A stretch of 64,000 nt of DNA from CAXXOK01 sp963675925 (GCA_963675925.2 CAXXIB010000003.1:1-64000); one strand, 5' to 3'; shown: positions 42,387-51,193, counted from the stretch's first letter. The notes: a model not told the origin generated them from the sequence alone. Made by a program: numbers and translations.

Positions 42387-42424
42387 CGGGCCTGGTTGCT
42401 TTGCGGCCAGGCCCGCATTATAAT
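42387..42424 (+). promoter_or_regulatory. Hairpin with overlapping promoter before the kinase gene
   Basis: CGGGCCTGG pairs with CCAGGCCCG (42387-42395, 42407-42415). TTGCTT in the loop and TATAAT at 42419-42424 are 17 bp apart. The hairpin could end the importer mRNA or act as a dyad operator on the promoter of the two-component genes. Confidence 0.45.
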
Positions 42425-42548
42425 GGTTGCATATCCATGAAAGGACTTCATATCGTGCGGCTTACCGGCGAGCAGGCAATGCACTGCAAGCGTACTCGCG
42501 CCGGGCGGTGTGGTGGAGCGGGCGATAACGCCTGCCAAAGCACGACAG

Positions 42549-44393
42549 ATGAAACGATTCTTCACCGTCAAACCGTTCAAGAATAGGTTGTTTTTGTCCT
42601 ACGCAATCGTGGGGTTCTGCGTAGTGCTGATTTTTGGCGCGTTTCTGATCGGCACCACATCCCGGCTGAACCGGGAAAGAGAAATTTATCACCAGCAGCA
42701 GCTGCATAGTGCCAACGTTTCGGAACTCAAGCAAATGCTAAGCCGCGTGGACCAGCTGGCGTCGCAGGTGATTTCCAATAACGAACTGCTCAACTATTTT
42801 GTGCTCCTATCCTCGGATGCGGACAATAGCAATTACTTTACCGATAACCTGCTGGATGGTATTCGCGTGGAATCCATCCTCGCCAGCATTAACGGAACGG
42901 ATGCGTTTGCTGCGCGAATTTGCATATACAACCAGGCGGGGGATTTTGTTGCTTCCGGCCCGCTATACGAAACAAAGGAAAACGTTGAAGCGATACTCAG
43001 CGACAAACAGACCATCCTAAGTACAATGGAGCGTTTAGCGGAAAATAAACAGCGGCAGCTGATATTGAATCCGCAGCCTGACCGCTGGTCTAATAACCCC
43101 AAAACGACGACATTCACGGTGTTGTACGCATTCTCGCCGCCCTATTCATCCAAGGTGTTTGCCATACTGTCCATCGAGATGGATATCCATAGCTTTTCTT
43201 CCTACAGTTTCTTTTCCGCCGACGCGTCCCAGCCTGAATACCTGCTCATCGGTTCAAACGGAGCCATTATTTATTCGGCGAACGCGATGCGCGATATCAC
43301 AGAGATCAATCCGCAGCTACTCGCGTTGCCGTCCTCAGAGGCTGAGAATACGACTAATACAACGGGATATCTGAGAGAAAATGGCAGGCAAAAACTGGCG
43401 ATCGGTTCCAGAGTAGATCCTACAGATTGGTACCTGTATTGCCTGATTCCCACGGCGCAGCTGAATCAACCATATATGGGCAGCTATTACCTGATGATCG
43501 GTATCAGTGCCGGGTTGCTTTTACTGATGCTGCTGGCGATTAACCTGACGGCGGATAGGATTGCCAAGCCCTTATCCACGCTGTCGGCAGATATCGGCAA
43601 CATCAGCCTGCACAACATCAGTCATGTGCTCACCTCGCCGGAACGCAGTTATTCCGTGGCGGAGCTAAAGCAGCTGGATGCCGCCTACCGGCAGATGCTG
43701 CTTAGGATTAATACCTCCATTTCCATTGAGATGCGTGCCTATCTTCGGGCTTTGCAGTCGCAAATGAACCCGCATTTCCTGTACAATATGCTGTCGGCCA
43801 TCATTGAATCGGGCGAGGAGGAAAACAGTCCACGGACGGTGGCCATGTGCATGAAGCTGACCGATATGATGCGCTATATCGCCGATTATAACAGTGACCG
43901 CGTCAGCTTTGAGCAGGAATTGCAGCATACGCGCAATTATCTGGATTTGATGAAGGAGCGCTACGAAAGCCGTTTTACCTACCAAATTACCGCAGACGAC
44001 GGTGCACTTTCGATTTTGGTGCCCAAGCTCATCGTGCAACCGCTGGCAGAAAACTGCTTCAAGCATGGCTTTGCGGGCTGCCGCCCGCCGTGGCATATCG
44101 ACATCCGCCTCCATCGCACAGAAGGGGGATGGGAACTGACTGTGCAGGATAACGGCGCGGGCATGACCAAAAGCAAGATCACAGAAATACACCAGCGTGT
44201 GGTAGACTTTACCAGAGACATGTCCGGGAATTTTGATAACCTCAAAGCCGAGGGCATGGGGCTGATCAACAGCATTCTCCGCCTGACGCTTTTACAAAAA
44301 ACGCCGCCGGATTACGAGATCCGCAATGTACCTGACGGCGGGACGATCATTAGAATTGGGGGTGAAGTGGATGATACGGGTTCTGATCGTTGA
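42549..44393 (+). CDS. Sensor histidine kinase, YesM/LytS-like
   Basis: About 614 aa. Two membrane helices (about residues 12-35 and 305-335) flank a roughly 270-residue extracytoplasmic sensor. A HAMP-like segment (RIAKPLSTLSADIG) follows, then a His_kinase module with the phospho-His in LQSQMNPHFLYN, N box LAENCFKHGF, DNGAGM and GMGLINSILRL. The start is uncertain: ATG 42549 lacks a good ribosome site, and GTG 42510 is in frame. Its end overlaps the regulator gene by about 23 bases. It probably senses the sugar brought in by the importer. Confidence 0.88.
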   Translation: MKRFFTVKPFKNRLFLSYAIVGFCVVLIFGAFLIGTTSRLNREREIYHQQQLHSANVSELKQMLSRVDQLASQVISNNELLNYFVLLSSDADNSNYFTDNLLDGIRVESILASINGTDAFAARICIYNQAGDFVASGPLYETKENVEAILSDKQTILSTMERLAENKQRQLILNPQPDRWSNNPKTTTFTVLYAFSPPYSSKVFAILSIEMDIHSFSSYSFFSADASQPEYLLIGSNGAIIYSANAMRDITEINPQLLALPSSEAENTTNTTGYLRENGRQKLAIGSRVDPTDWYLYCLIPTAQLNQPYMGSYYLMIGISAGLLLLMLLAINLTADRIAKPLSTLSADIGNISLHNISHVLTSPERSYSVAELKQLDAAYRQMLLRINTSISIEMRAYLRALQSQMNPHFLYNMLSAIIESGEEENSPRTVAMCMKLTDMMRYIADYNSDRVSFEQELQHTRNYLDLMKERYESRFTYQITADDGALSILVPKLIVQPLAENCFKHGFAGCRPPWHIDIRLHRTEGGWELTVQDNGAGMTKSKITEIHQRVVDFTRDMSGNFDNLKAEGMGLINSILRLTLLQKTPPDYEIRNVPDGGTIIRIGGEVDDTGSDR

Positions 44394-45876
44394 AGACGAA
44401 CCACCCATCCAGCGCCGCACAAAGCGGATGATTGAGCATATTGATGAAGATTTCTGCGTTGCCGCTATCGCCGGAGACGGAGAAGAAGCGCTGGAGAAGA
44501 TGCGCGCAGAACATTTCGATGTGCTGTTTACGGATATCCGTATGCCGGTTATGAACGGCATGAAGCTGATGACACAGGTGCGTCAGCACTATCCAGATTG
44601 TTCGATCGTGGTACTATCCGGCTACCAGGACTTTGACTATGTTTCTGCGGCTGTTCGCGCCCAGGCGGTGGATTATCTGCTCAAACCCATTGCCGAGGAA
44701 ACACTGGAAAAGCTGCTGTTCAAGCTAAAAGAGCGATTTATCGCACAAAAACAAGAGCATATCCAGTTAAGTGTTGCGGCCAGGCTGCATCATACGCTGC
44801 CCGATTCTGCGCCGGACGGCTTACAGGCAGTCAACCTGGGAATATGCCTGTTTTGTGCGGGTGCGCTGCCGCAAAGCGCTGATGCGGCCCTGTTTGATGA
44901 GGTGCCGGATATCTGGCAGGCGGTATCGCTAACCGCCATGGCCAAATCGCTATGCCGCGAAAGTCTTTTGTTCCTGCAAGAGTTTACTGGCGAGTCTCCG
45001 GCAGAGCGGGTCATCGTATATCAGCAGTCGGATACAATCGATCCTCATTGGACGCAGCAGCTCTACCACAATGTGCTAAAGCAGCGTAAGCTGTTCATCA
45101 ACTGCGTTTGTTTACAGGACAGCGTGCCGGTCTCGGAGATTGCAAGTGCATACAAGCGGCTTCGCCGCTTGCTGGCAGACCGTATTGTAATCGGGGAGGA
45201 TGGCTTTTCTGCCGTCGAATATCAAACACTGGAGACAAGGAAGCCCGAGAGCGGAGATTTTGTCGAGGATGCAAGCGCTGCGCTGCAATATGCCGATACG
45301 ATAGCTGGCGGCAATCCGCAGCTTACCGCTGCCTTCCGGCGTACAATGTTTGAGCGCTTTACGCAGGAGCGATGGACGCATCGGCGGATTCTGTCCTTTT
45401 ATCAGCGGGTGGGGACCCTGCTCGATGCCAAGTTGCCGGACCCGGGCAAAGCGCCGATCAGCCGTGAATGGTTCTATAACGCCGTTAGCATGGCATCGTC
45501 CTATGAGGAACTTGCGGAAATCGTCCGTTCGCTGGAGCACACATCGCCCGTGATTGACGAGAAAAACGATACGACAGCCAAGGTACTTTCGTACCTGAAC
45601 GCGTCGTATCGGGAGCATATCACAGGGCAGACGCTTGCCCGCAAGTTCGGCTATGTGCCCAGCTATATTTCCTTTCTATTCCGTCAGGCGTACGGACAAT
45701 CTCCGGCCGATTACCTGACAACACTGCGTATCAGCAAGGCCAAGGAGCTGATGAGCAGCCAGCCGACGCTTTTAATCCGTGAAGTAGCAGAACAGGTCGG
45801 CTTTAAAAACCCATACCATTTTTCCCGCGTATTTAAGAAAAACGAAGGGCAATGGCCCACGGAATATAAAGGATAG
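44371..45876 (+). CDS. Response regulator with AraC-type DNA-binding domain, YesN-like
   Basis: A 501-aa protein. Residues 1-120 are a receiver domain (VEDEPPIQRR acidic pair, phospho-Asp in LFTDIRMPVMNG, Lys in YLLKPI). The middle (140-395) is unnamed. The C-terminal 100 residues form two AraC helix-turn-helix motifs (LARKFGYVPSYISFLFRQAY and VAEQVGFKNPYHFSRVFKKN). Likely activator of the importer operon upstream. ATG 44371 with GGGGTGA upstream, inside the kinase gene. Confidence 0.9.
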   Translation: MIRVLIVEDEPPIQRRTKRMIEHIDEDFCVAAIAGDGEEALEKMRAEHFDVLFTDIRMPVMNGMKLMTQVRQHYPDCSIVVLSGYQDFDYVSAAVRAQAVDYLLKPIAEETLEKLLFKLKERFIAQKQEHIQLSVAARLHHTLPDSAPDGLQAVNLGICLFCAGALPQSADAALFDEVPDIWQAVSLTAMAKSLCRESLLFLQEFTGESPAERVIVYQQSDTIDPHWTQQLYHNVLKQRKLFINCVCLQDSVPVSEIASAYKRLRRLLADRIVIGEDGFSAVEYQTLETRKPESGDFVEDASAALQYADTIAGGNPQLTAAFRRTMFERFTQERWTHRRILSFYQRVGTLLDAKLPDPGKAPISREWFYNAVSMASSYEELAEIVRSLEHTSPVIDEKNDTTAKVLSYLNASYREHITGQTLARKFGYVPSYISFLFRQAYGQSPADYLTTLRISKAKELMSSQPTLLIREVAEQVGFKNPYHFSRVFKKNEGQWPTEYKG

Positions 45877-45888
45877 GGAGTGTTGTTG

Positions 45889-46926
45889 GTGAAACGCATG
45901 GTTCTTGCCTTGGCCCTGTGCCTGATGATAGCCCTAACAGGCTGCCAGCCCGCCGCTGTGCAGCAAGCGGATGTCACGCTGGCGGCAACCCCTGCACCTG
46001 TATTTGCCTTGGTGGTGAAAGATACGGTGAACCCGTACATGCAGGTGATGTTCGGTGGCTTTTCCAAAGCCTGTGAAGAGCTTGGCGTGTCGCCGCGTCT
46101 GGCGGGCCCGGATGAAAACGGCCTGCCCAAGCAAGAGGACATCATCCTGCAATTGATTGAAGATGGGGTCGATGCAATCTGTGTGGCGGCCAACAACCGC
46201 GATGAAATCTCCGGTGTGTTGCAACGCGCGTTAATACAGGGTGTGGTTGTTGTCTCGCTAGATTCAGCGGTGTATCCAGAGGACAGAATGCTGCACATTG
46301 AACAGGCTCCGGCCGATGTGATCGGACGCGTTTTAATACAGGCTGGCGATTCAATTTTAAAGGGGAAAGGGGAGTTCGTCATCCTGACGACAACCCCGGA
46401 TGCACCCAACCAAAGCAGTTGGCTACACTGGATGGAAAAAGAACTTGCAGATCAACCGGGAGACTATGCAGAGCTGCAACTGCAGCAGATTGCGTACGGC
46501 GAAGATGACTATTTAGCATCCTACCAAGTCACGCATGAGCTGATGCAGACCTACCCGGAGCTAGACCTGATCATCGCGATCACTACCGTAGGGTTATTAG
46601 CTGCAGCCGATGCTATCGAGGATGCCGGGTCCGATGTTATGGTGACGGGCCTTGGACTGCCGTCGGATATGCAAGCGCATATCATCTCTGGCACATGCCC
46701 GTGGATGTATCTGTGGAACCCTTCGGATTTGGGGTATCTGGCCGTGTACGCCGCTGATTTGTCGAACACCGGAGAACTGACAGCCGAGGAGGGGGAGATA
46801 TTCACAGCCGGGTCGTTAGGCGAGCGTGTGATTACGCCCAGCCCCGGAGGGGGTCTGGAAGTCGTGCTGGATAATCCCATTATGTTCGATATTACCAATG
46901 TCGCTGTGTGGGCAGAATTGTTTTAG
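45889..46926 (+). CDS. Sugar-binding lipoprotein, probable sensor accessory
   Basis: A 345-aa family 2 binding protein whose signal ends in the lipobox LTGC, so it is membrane-anchored. It is paralogous to the importer's own binding protein: both carry TTVG then VTGLGLPSDM or LTGLGLPSEM, and MYLWNPSDLG or MYLWNPIDLG. Encoded directly after the kinase/regulator pair and far from the permeases, it resembles the XylFII protein that presents xylose to the kinase LytS in some Clostridia. GTG 45889 with AGGGAG 8 nt upstream. Confidence 0.85.
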   Translation: MKRMVLALALCLMIALTGCQPAAVQQADVTLAATPAPVFALVVKDTVNPYMQVMFGGFSKACEELGVSPRLAGPDENGLPKQEDIILQLIEDGVDAICVAANNRDEISGVLQRALIQGVVVVSLDSAVYPEDRMLHIEQAPADVIGRVLIQAGDSILKGKGEFVILTTTPDAPNQSSWLHWMEKELADQPGDYAELQLQQIAYGEDDYLASYQVTHELMQTYPELDLIIAITTVGLLAAADAIEDAGSDVMVTGLGLPSDMQAHIISGTCPWMYLWNPSDLGYLAVYAADLSNTGELTAEEGEIFTAGSLGERVITPSPGGGLEVVLDNPIMFDITNVAVWAELF

Positions 46927-46984
46927 TACAAAAGATACATCGACAGCGCCGATGATTAAAAGGGATGGGAAAAGCACAAATAAG

Positions 46985-47023
46985 AAACCGTGTATCGCTT
47001 AGGATACACGGTTTATCTTTGTA
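46985..47023 (+). terminator. Terminator of the sensor operon
   Basis: A perfect 12-bp stem (AAACCGTGTATC with GATACACGGTTT) around GCTTAG, with a short T-rich tail, about 60 bases after the lipoprotein stop. It may also serve the convergent flavin reductase gene. Confidence 0.7.
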
Positions 47024-47049
47024 TTCGTCCCCGTTCCAATCGGCAGGCC

Positions 47050-47610
47050 TTACTGACCCGCGTTAACCACAGTGACCCACTTCACAAGCGCATCTTGATA
47101 TTGCTTGAGGAAGCCTTTGAGGCTGTCATCAGCCACGATACCATCTGTATCCAGCGAAGCCATGATGTTGCCAATATAGGCTTCTGGCTGTTGCATGATG
47201 GGAATGTTCAGAAATGAGAGTACCTGTCGCAGTTGGTGATTGGCACCAAAGCCGCCCAGCGCACCGGGGGATACGCTGATCACGCCACCGGGCTTTCCAT
47301 TCCATACACTGGCACCATAGGGGCGGGATGCTATATCCAGCGCGTTTTTGAGCGCGGCGGGGAAAGAGCGGTTATGCTCCGGCGTTACAAACAACAGGCC
47401 GTCTAGCGCACTTACCTGCTCACGGAACTTGACCCATTCCGCAGGCGGGGTGCCATCCAGATCCTGATTGTACATCGATAGTTGATTGATCTCAACAATT
47501 TTGAACTGCACATCATGGGGTGCATTGGAAACAAAATAGTTAGCCACGGAGTGAGTGAAAGCGTCTTTCCGCAGGCTGCCGATAAAAATACCAACGGTAT
47601 ATTTACTCAT
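47050..47610 (-). CDS. NADPH-dependent FMN reductase family protein
   Basis: A 186-aa flavodoxin-fold oxidoreductase. The FMN phosphate loop is GSLRKDAFTHSVA, TPEHNRSFPAALKNALD is the isoalloxazine-side motif, and GKPGGVISVSPGALGG follows. Family members reduce quinones, azo dyes or chromate with NAD(P)H; the natural substrate here is unknown. Good ribosome site (GGAGG). It stands alone between a terminator and the tRNA gene. Confidence 0.9.
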   Translation of the reverse strand: MSKYTVGIFIGSLRKDAFTHSVANYFVSNAPHDVQFKIVEINQLSMYNQDLDGTPPAEWVKFREQVSALDGLLFVTPEHNRSFPAALKNALDIASRPYGASVWNGKPGGVISVSPGALGGFGANHQLRQVLSFLNIPIMQQPEAYIGNIMASLDTDGIVADDSLKGFLKQYQDALVKWVTVVNAGQ

Positions 47611-47775
47611 AAAAAAACCTCCAAGTGATTTAAAAAAGTATCATTCCTATTGTGTTACACTTCGCGCAAACTGAAGCCATAAAATGGTAACAGATTATTG
47701 GGATGATTGAAATTATGAAACACTTGGCGGCGAAGGCGGTGTTGGCCACTCCGTATCTAGGCATTTTTGCAGATA

Positions 47776-47813
47776 AAAACATCACCTGTGAATTGTATTA
47801 CTTCACAGGTGAT
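47776..47813 (-). terminator. Terminator of the tRNA-Leu gene
   Basis: Minus strand: ATCACCTGTGAA pairs with TTCACAGGTGAT around a 9-nt loop, followed by TTTTTATC, five bases after the CCA end of the tRNA. Confidence 0.85.
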
Positions 47814-47817
47814 GCTA

Positions 47818-47902
47818 TGGTGCGGTCGATGGGACTTGAACCCATACTCGGTTAAGAACACGCCCCTCAAACGTGCGCGTATGCCAATTCCGCCACGACC
47901 GC
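47818..47902 (-). tRNA. tRNA-Leu (anticodon GAG)
   Basis: An 85-nt cloverleaf with a 7-bp acceptor stem (GCGGTCG/CGACCGC), anticodon stem CACGT/GCGTG enclosing TTGAGGG (anticodon GAG), a class II long variable arm, T-arm GGGTTCAAGTCCC and an encoded CCA end. The GAG anticodon reads CUC and CUU codons. Confidence 0.95.
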
Positions 47903-47913
47903 AGGCAACGGCT

Positions 47914-47942
47914 ATTATATGGGTTTTTAGCTTGTTTGTCAA
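47914..47942 (-). promoter_or_regulatory. Perfect consensus promoter of tRNA-Leu
   Basis: Minus strand: TTGACA (47937-47942) and TATAAT (47914-47919) exactly 17 bp apart, about 12 bases before the tRNA 5' end. Confidence 0.92.
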
Positions 47943-48008
47943 TAACGGATTTGCGGTTTCGTTACGATTTTGCTCAGTTAATTAAAATGGAAGAAAACCA
48001 GAAAGTGC

Positions 48009-48038
48009 TTGACAAACAATAGGTTCCTTTGGTATTAT
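48009..48038 (+). promoter_or_regulatory. Promoter of rplM-rpsI
   Basis: TTGACA and TATTAT separated by 18 bp, about 115 bases upstream of the rplM start. Confidence 0.75.
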
Positions 48039-48047
48039 TTTCGTTGG

Positions 48048-48140
48048 CATCAATAGACTCCATTTGCCCCGGATGTTTATTGAACGGTGTGCGTTTGCTG
48101 ACCATCAGACGCGGCCAAAAACCTTGATTGTTTCCTTATG
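48048..48140 (+). promoter_or_regulatory. Possible ribosomal protein leader before rplM
   Basis: About 100 bases of untranslated leader. Firmicutes commonly carry an L13 leader here that lets free L13 repress its own mRNA. I see GC-rich segments that can pair but cannot prove the family consensus, so this rests mainly on position. Confidence 0.3.
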
Positions 48141-48156
48141 AAGGAGGATATCAACT

Positions 48157-48588
48157 TTGAACACCTATATGGAAAAACCCGCGAATGTACAGCGCAAATG
48201 GTACATTGTGGATGCGCAGGACGTTGTCCTGGGCCGGTTAGCCACGCGCGTTGCTACTGTGCTGCGCGGAAAACATAAGCCCACCTATACCCCGCATGTT
48301 GATACGGGCGACTATGTTATTATTATCAACGCCGACAAGGCGGTGCTGACCGGTAAAAAGCTGGATCAGAAAATTTATTATCACCACTCGGGTTATCCGG
48401 GCGGCCTGAAAGAAACGCCGTACCGCCGTCTGATGACTGAAAAGCCTGAGTTTGCCGTGAAAAAGGCAATCGTTGGCATGCTTCCCAAAGGCCCGCTCGG
48501 CCGCAGCATGGCAAAGAAACTGCGTGTGTATGCCGGCACTGAGCATGAGTATGCGGCGCAGAAACCTGAAACGCTCGAACTCAAGTAA
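48157..48588 (+). CDS. rplM: 50S ribosomal protein L13
   Basis: A 143-aa L13 with WYIVDAQDVVLGRLATRVA, GDYVIIINADKAVLTG, YYHHSGYPGGLK and GMLPKGPLGRSM. Start TTG 48157 with AAGGAGG 9 nt upstream; the ATG four codons later is too far from that site. Co-transcribed with rpsI. Confidence 0.97.
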   Translation: MNTYMEKPANVQRKWYIVDAQDVVLGRLATRVATVLRGKHKPTYTPHVDTGDYVIIINADKAVLTGKKLDQKIYYHHSGYPGGLKETPYRRLMTEKPEFAVKKAIVGMLPKGPLGRSMAKKLRVYAGTEHEYAAQKPETLELK

Positions 48589-48602
48589 GGAGATAGATAA
48601 GC

Positions 48603-48995
48603 ATGGCTAAGATTGAATACAGCGCCGTCGGCCGCCGCAAGAGTGCAATTGCTCGTGTTCGCCTCGTGGCTGGTGATGGTAAAATCATCGTAAACAAGCG
48701 CGATCTGGACGAGTATTTCGGCCTGGAAACGCTGAAAATGAATGTGCGTCAACCCTTAGAGCTGACCAAAGCTGCTGGCGACATGGATATCCTTGTCACC
48801 GTGACCGGTGGCGGCCTTACTGGCCAGGCGGGTGCTATCCGCCACGCCATCAGCCGCGCGTTGCTCAAGGTGAATCCTGAACTTCGCGATAGCCTGAAGA
48901 AAGCCGGTTTCCTCACACGCGATCCGCGTATGAAGGAGCGTAAGAAGTACGGCCTGAAAGCCGCACGCCGCGCACCGCAGTTTTCCAAGCGCTAA
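48603..48995 (+). CDS. rpsI: 30S ribosomal protein S9
   Basis: A 130-aa S9 with YSAVGRRKSAIARVRL, VTVTGGGLTGQAGAIRHAIS, and the C-terminal RRAPQFSKR tail that reaches the P-site tRNA. AAGGAG upstream, 14 bases after rplM. Confidence 0.97.
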   Translation: MAKIEYSAVGRRKSAIARVRLVAGDGKIIVNKRDLDEYFGLETLKMNVRQPLELTKAAGDMDILVTVTGGGLTGQAGAIRHAISRALLKVNPELRDSLKKAGFLTRDPRMKERKKYGLKAARRAPQFSKR

Positions 48996-49009
48996 TCAAA
49001 TGTTACTTC

Positions 49010-49044
49010 GGATGGGAGTTGCCTTGCAAAGGCAGCTCCCATCC
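49010..49044 (+). terminator. Stem-loop after rpsI
   Basis: GGATGGGAG and CTCCCATCC, with inner TTGCCT/AGGCA pairing. The T-rich tail (TGTATTT) is weak. Probable terminator of the ribosomal operon with some read-through into the next gene. Confidence 0.6.
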
Positions 49045-49064
49045 TGTATTTGGGAGGTGTGATG

Positions 49065-49679
49065 ATGCCTGTATGTTATTTAGTCGGCGCAGGTTCGTTT
49101 ACGCTGCGCGATCTGCACCGGCAAGATGGTGATTTCATTATCGCTGCCGACGGCGGATTTACAGCTCTTAGCACAGCGGGAATCACACCCGACCTTCTGG
49201 TGGGGGACTTTGATTCGCTTGCGACAGTCCCCTCAGACATTCCTGTGAAAACCTTTCCTCCGGAAAAGGACTTGACCGATATGGCCATCGCTCTGGACGA
49301 GGGGATAGCGCGCGGGTACCGCATATTTCACTTCTATGGTGCCAGCGGTGGGCGGCAGGACCATAGCTATGCCAACTTGCAGCTGTTAGGTGGCGCGAGC
49401 CGTAAAGGCTTTACCTGCAAAATGGTCTGCCCGACCTTCAACGTGTATGCCGTGACAAACGACACGCTGCAACTTCCTAAGCTGCAGCCCGGCAAAACGG
49501 TGTCCGTATTCTGCCATGGAGGTTCGGCAACGGGGGTCGCGCTGGAAGGGCTGAAATACCCCCTACATGACGCGACACTCACAGCGGACTCTCCCCTGGG
49601 GATCAGCAACGAAACCACCGGAGACACGCCTGTGATCACTGTCAGGCAGGGTACGCTGCTGGTGTATGAAATACTGTAA
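49065..49679 (+). CDS. thiN: Thiamine pyrophosphokinase
   Basis: About 204 aa. It converts thiamine plus ATP to thiamine diphosphate. Motifs: IIAADGGFTAL, GDFDSL, FPPEKDLTDMAIAL and GASGGRQDHSYANLQLL. GGGAGG lies 7 nt before ATG 49065 (the ATG one codon earlier is also in frame). Confidence 0.92.
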   Translation: MPVCYLVGAGSFTLRDLHRQDGDFIIAADGGFTALSTAGITPDLLVGDFDSLATVPSDIPVKTFPPEKDLTDMAIALDEGIARGYRIFHFYGASGGRQDHSYANLQLLGGASRKGFTCKMVCPTFNVYAVTNDTLQLPKLQPGKTVSVFCHGGSATGVALEGLKYPLHDATLTADSPLGISNETTGDTPVITVRQGTLLVYEIL

Positions 49680-49689
49680 GCTGAAAAGA

Positions 49690-49719
49690 ACAAAACCCCC
49701 GCATAGGCGGGGGTTTTGT
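49690..49719 (+). terminator. Terminator of thiN
   Basis: A perfect 13-bp stem ACAAAACCCCCGC / GCGGGGGTTTTGT around ATAG, with a T-rich right side. Confidence 0.9.
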
Positions 49720-49731
49720 TATATCCCTAGG

Positions 49732-49739
49732 GTATTGTG
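49732..49739 (+). repeat. 8-bp direct repeat, left copy
   Basis: GTATTGTG, identical to 51186-51193. The two copies bracket the low-GC segment with the TIR-like gene. Confidence 0.4.
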
Positions 49740-49816
49740 GAAACTGATAGCTTGGTGGGAAAAATCAAGAGACTATTAGCTGTATTATCAATATCTACAA
49801 CTCATATTGTTCAGCA

Positions 49817-50965
49817 TTAGCTTTTAAATCCTCTCAATTCTTGTAATGTTTTTAAAAGTTTCATTGTCGCACTATAGTCAAGCTGCGAGTCATCATATTG
49901 ACATAGATACAATCCTTGAAGATTAGATGGAAGTACTGTACCTTTCCTGCATAGTAAAACAACACGTTTTTTATAAAGAGCCATAGCAGCGCCAATTTCG
50001 ATAAGGACATTTTCATTTAGACAGTTGAAAGTTTCTCCATTATCGCAGACTTTTTCCTCCAGATCAACATGAATGATTCCAGCATCACAGGCACGCATAT
50101 CATCAAAAACTTTGTCTGGAACAGGAATTGCAGTTGTTTCGCGATCAACTGATACTACAGGTTCCATTTGACCATATGTAATTAATTCTTTCAGTTGCCC
50201 AACAATTGTCTGGTTGTTTTTACCATGAGATATAAAGACGCGAGGTTTTTGGTCTACAACACTGCTGTTTAAATTCGATACTTCGTTTTCACTTGGGTCT
50301 TGAACATTAATTTTCTCTAGCAAAGATTTTGGAACCGCTTGTAAACTAATATCCTGATCGCTTTCCTCATTAACAATAGTTGTTGATGTTTGGGATGCTT
50401 GATTTGCATATGAAGTTGGCGGGTTTAAATGGATAAACTCGTTTCCACTTGTTGTTAAAAGAATATTTGCAAATGAAGCGTTGTTCATAAAAATACTAAC
50501 AGAAATATCAAGTCGCTCAACGGGGACACCTTCTTTTTGAATAACGTTTCTTAAGATGTCCGGCCTCGGGATTTTGTTCCCATCATATTGATTATATAGT
50601 TTGCCTAGTGCAACTGGCGACATTATGGCTTCGATTATAGCAATTGCATCATCTCCTTCTTGCAGTGGAGATACGATCTGTTCACCCAATGGTGTTAAAG
50701 ATATAACCTTCGAGTTATATACCCCTTGTGTTAATCCATAAGCTACTGATGCTCCAGTAAGATATCGCCAATGACTACTTGTAGGCGATATCTCACATGC
50801 GTCAGCTACCAACAAAGACGGTGTTGGCTTTCCTGCAAAATTGTCTTTAATTGCTTTTGCTATTTTCAACGCACTTTCAATATCATATAAGGGGAAGATC
50901 TTTTGGGTAACTCTACTTTTTTTAGGTTTTCTCTCTGTGCTTTCAATGCTTGCTTTATTACTCAT
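49817..50965 (-). CDS. TIR-like (CAP12/PCTIR-type) nucleotide-binding protein
   Basis: A 382-aa soluble protein. Residues about 25-175 are helical with a probable winged-helix core (IFPLYDIESALKIAKAIKDN, ASVAYGLTQGVYNSKVISLT, GNKIPRPDILRNVI). A polar linker (180-240) leads to a C-terminal TIR-like domain (about 245-375) that opens with RVFISHGKNNQTIVGQL and carries the conserved NENVLIEIGAAMALY, whose Glu is the likely NADase residue, and LPSNLQGLY. Domains of this kind act as NAD-degrading effectors in bacterial defence. The gene is far richer in A/T than its neighbours and stands alone. ATG 50965 with GGAG. Confidence 0.8.
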   Translation of the reverse strand: MSNKASIESTERKPKKSRVTQKIFPLYDIESALKIAKAIKDNFAGKPTPSLLVADACEISPTSSHWRYLTGASVAYGLTQGVYNSKVISLTPLGEQIVSPLQEGDDAIAIIEAIMSPVALGKLYNQYDGNKIPRPDILRNVIQKEGVPVERLDISVSIFMNNASFANILLTTSGNEFIHLNPPTSYANQASQTSTTIVNEESDQDISLQAVPKSLLEKINVQDPSENEVSNLNSSVVDQKPRVFISHGKNNQTIVGQLKELITYGQMEPVVSVDRETTAIPVPDKVFDDMRACDAGIIHVDLEEKVCDNGETFNCLNENVLIEIGAAMALYKKRVVLLCRKGTVLPSNLQGLYLCQYDDSQLDYSATMKLLKTLQELRGFKS

Positions 50966-51185
50966 AGAAAACTCCAATCATAGTAAGGGAAAGGTCTATA
51001 AGTACAATACAATACATGGTAATGATTGTCAAGTATTCAACGGACATGAGACGATATCACAATTGCATATCTTGATTGAGAAAACATTTATCTTGTTAAG
51101 ACAATGCACTCAACTACAAAATACACTTATACTGTTGATTAAATATAAAGTGATAGCTCAGATGAACTTATAATAACAGTCTGAA

Positions 51186-51193
51186 GTATTGTG
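51186..51193 (+). repeat. 8-bp direct repeat, right copy
   Basis: GTATTGTG, matching 49732-49739. It could be a target-site duplication marking insertion of the segment between, or chance. Confidence 0.4.

Noticed and set aside
42401..42586. 61-codon plus-strand ORF before the kinase gene
   Set aside because: It overlaps the promoter hairpin and the kinase start, and has no recognisable product. Most likely not coding.
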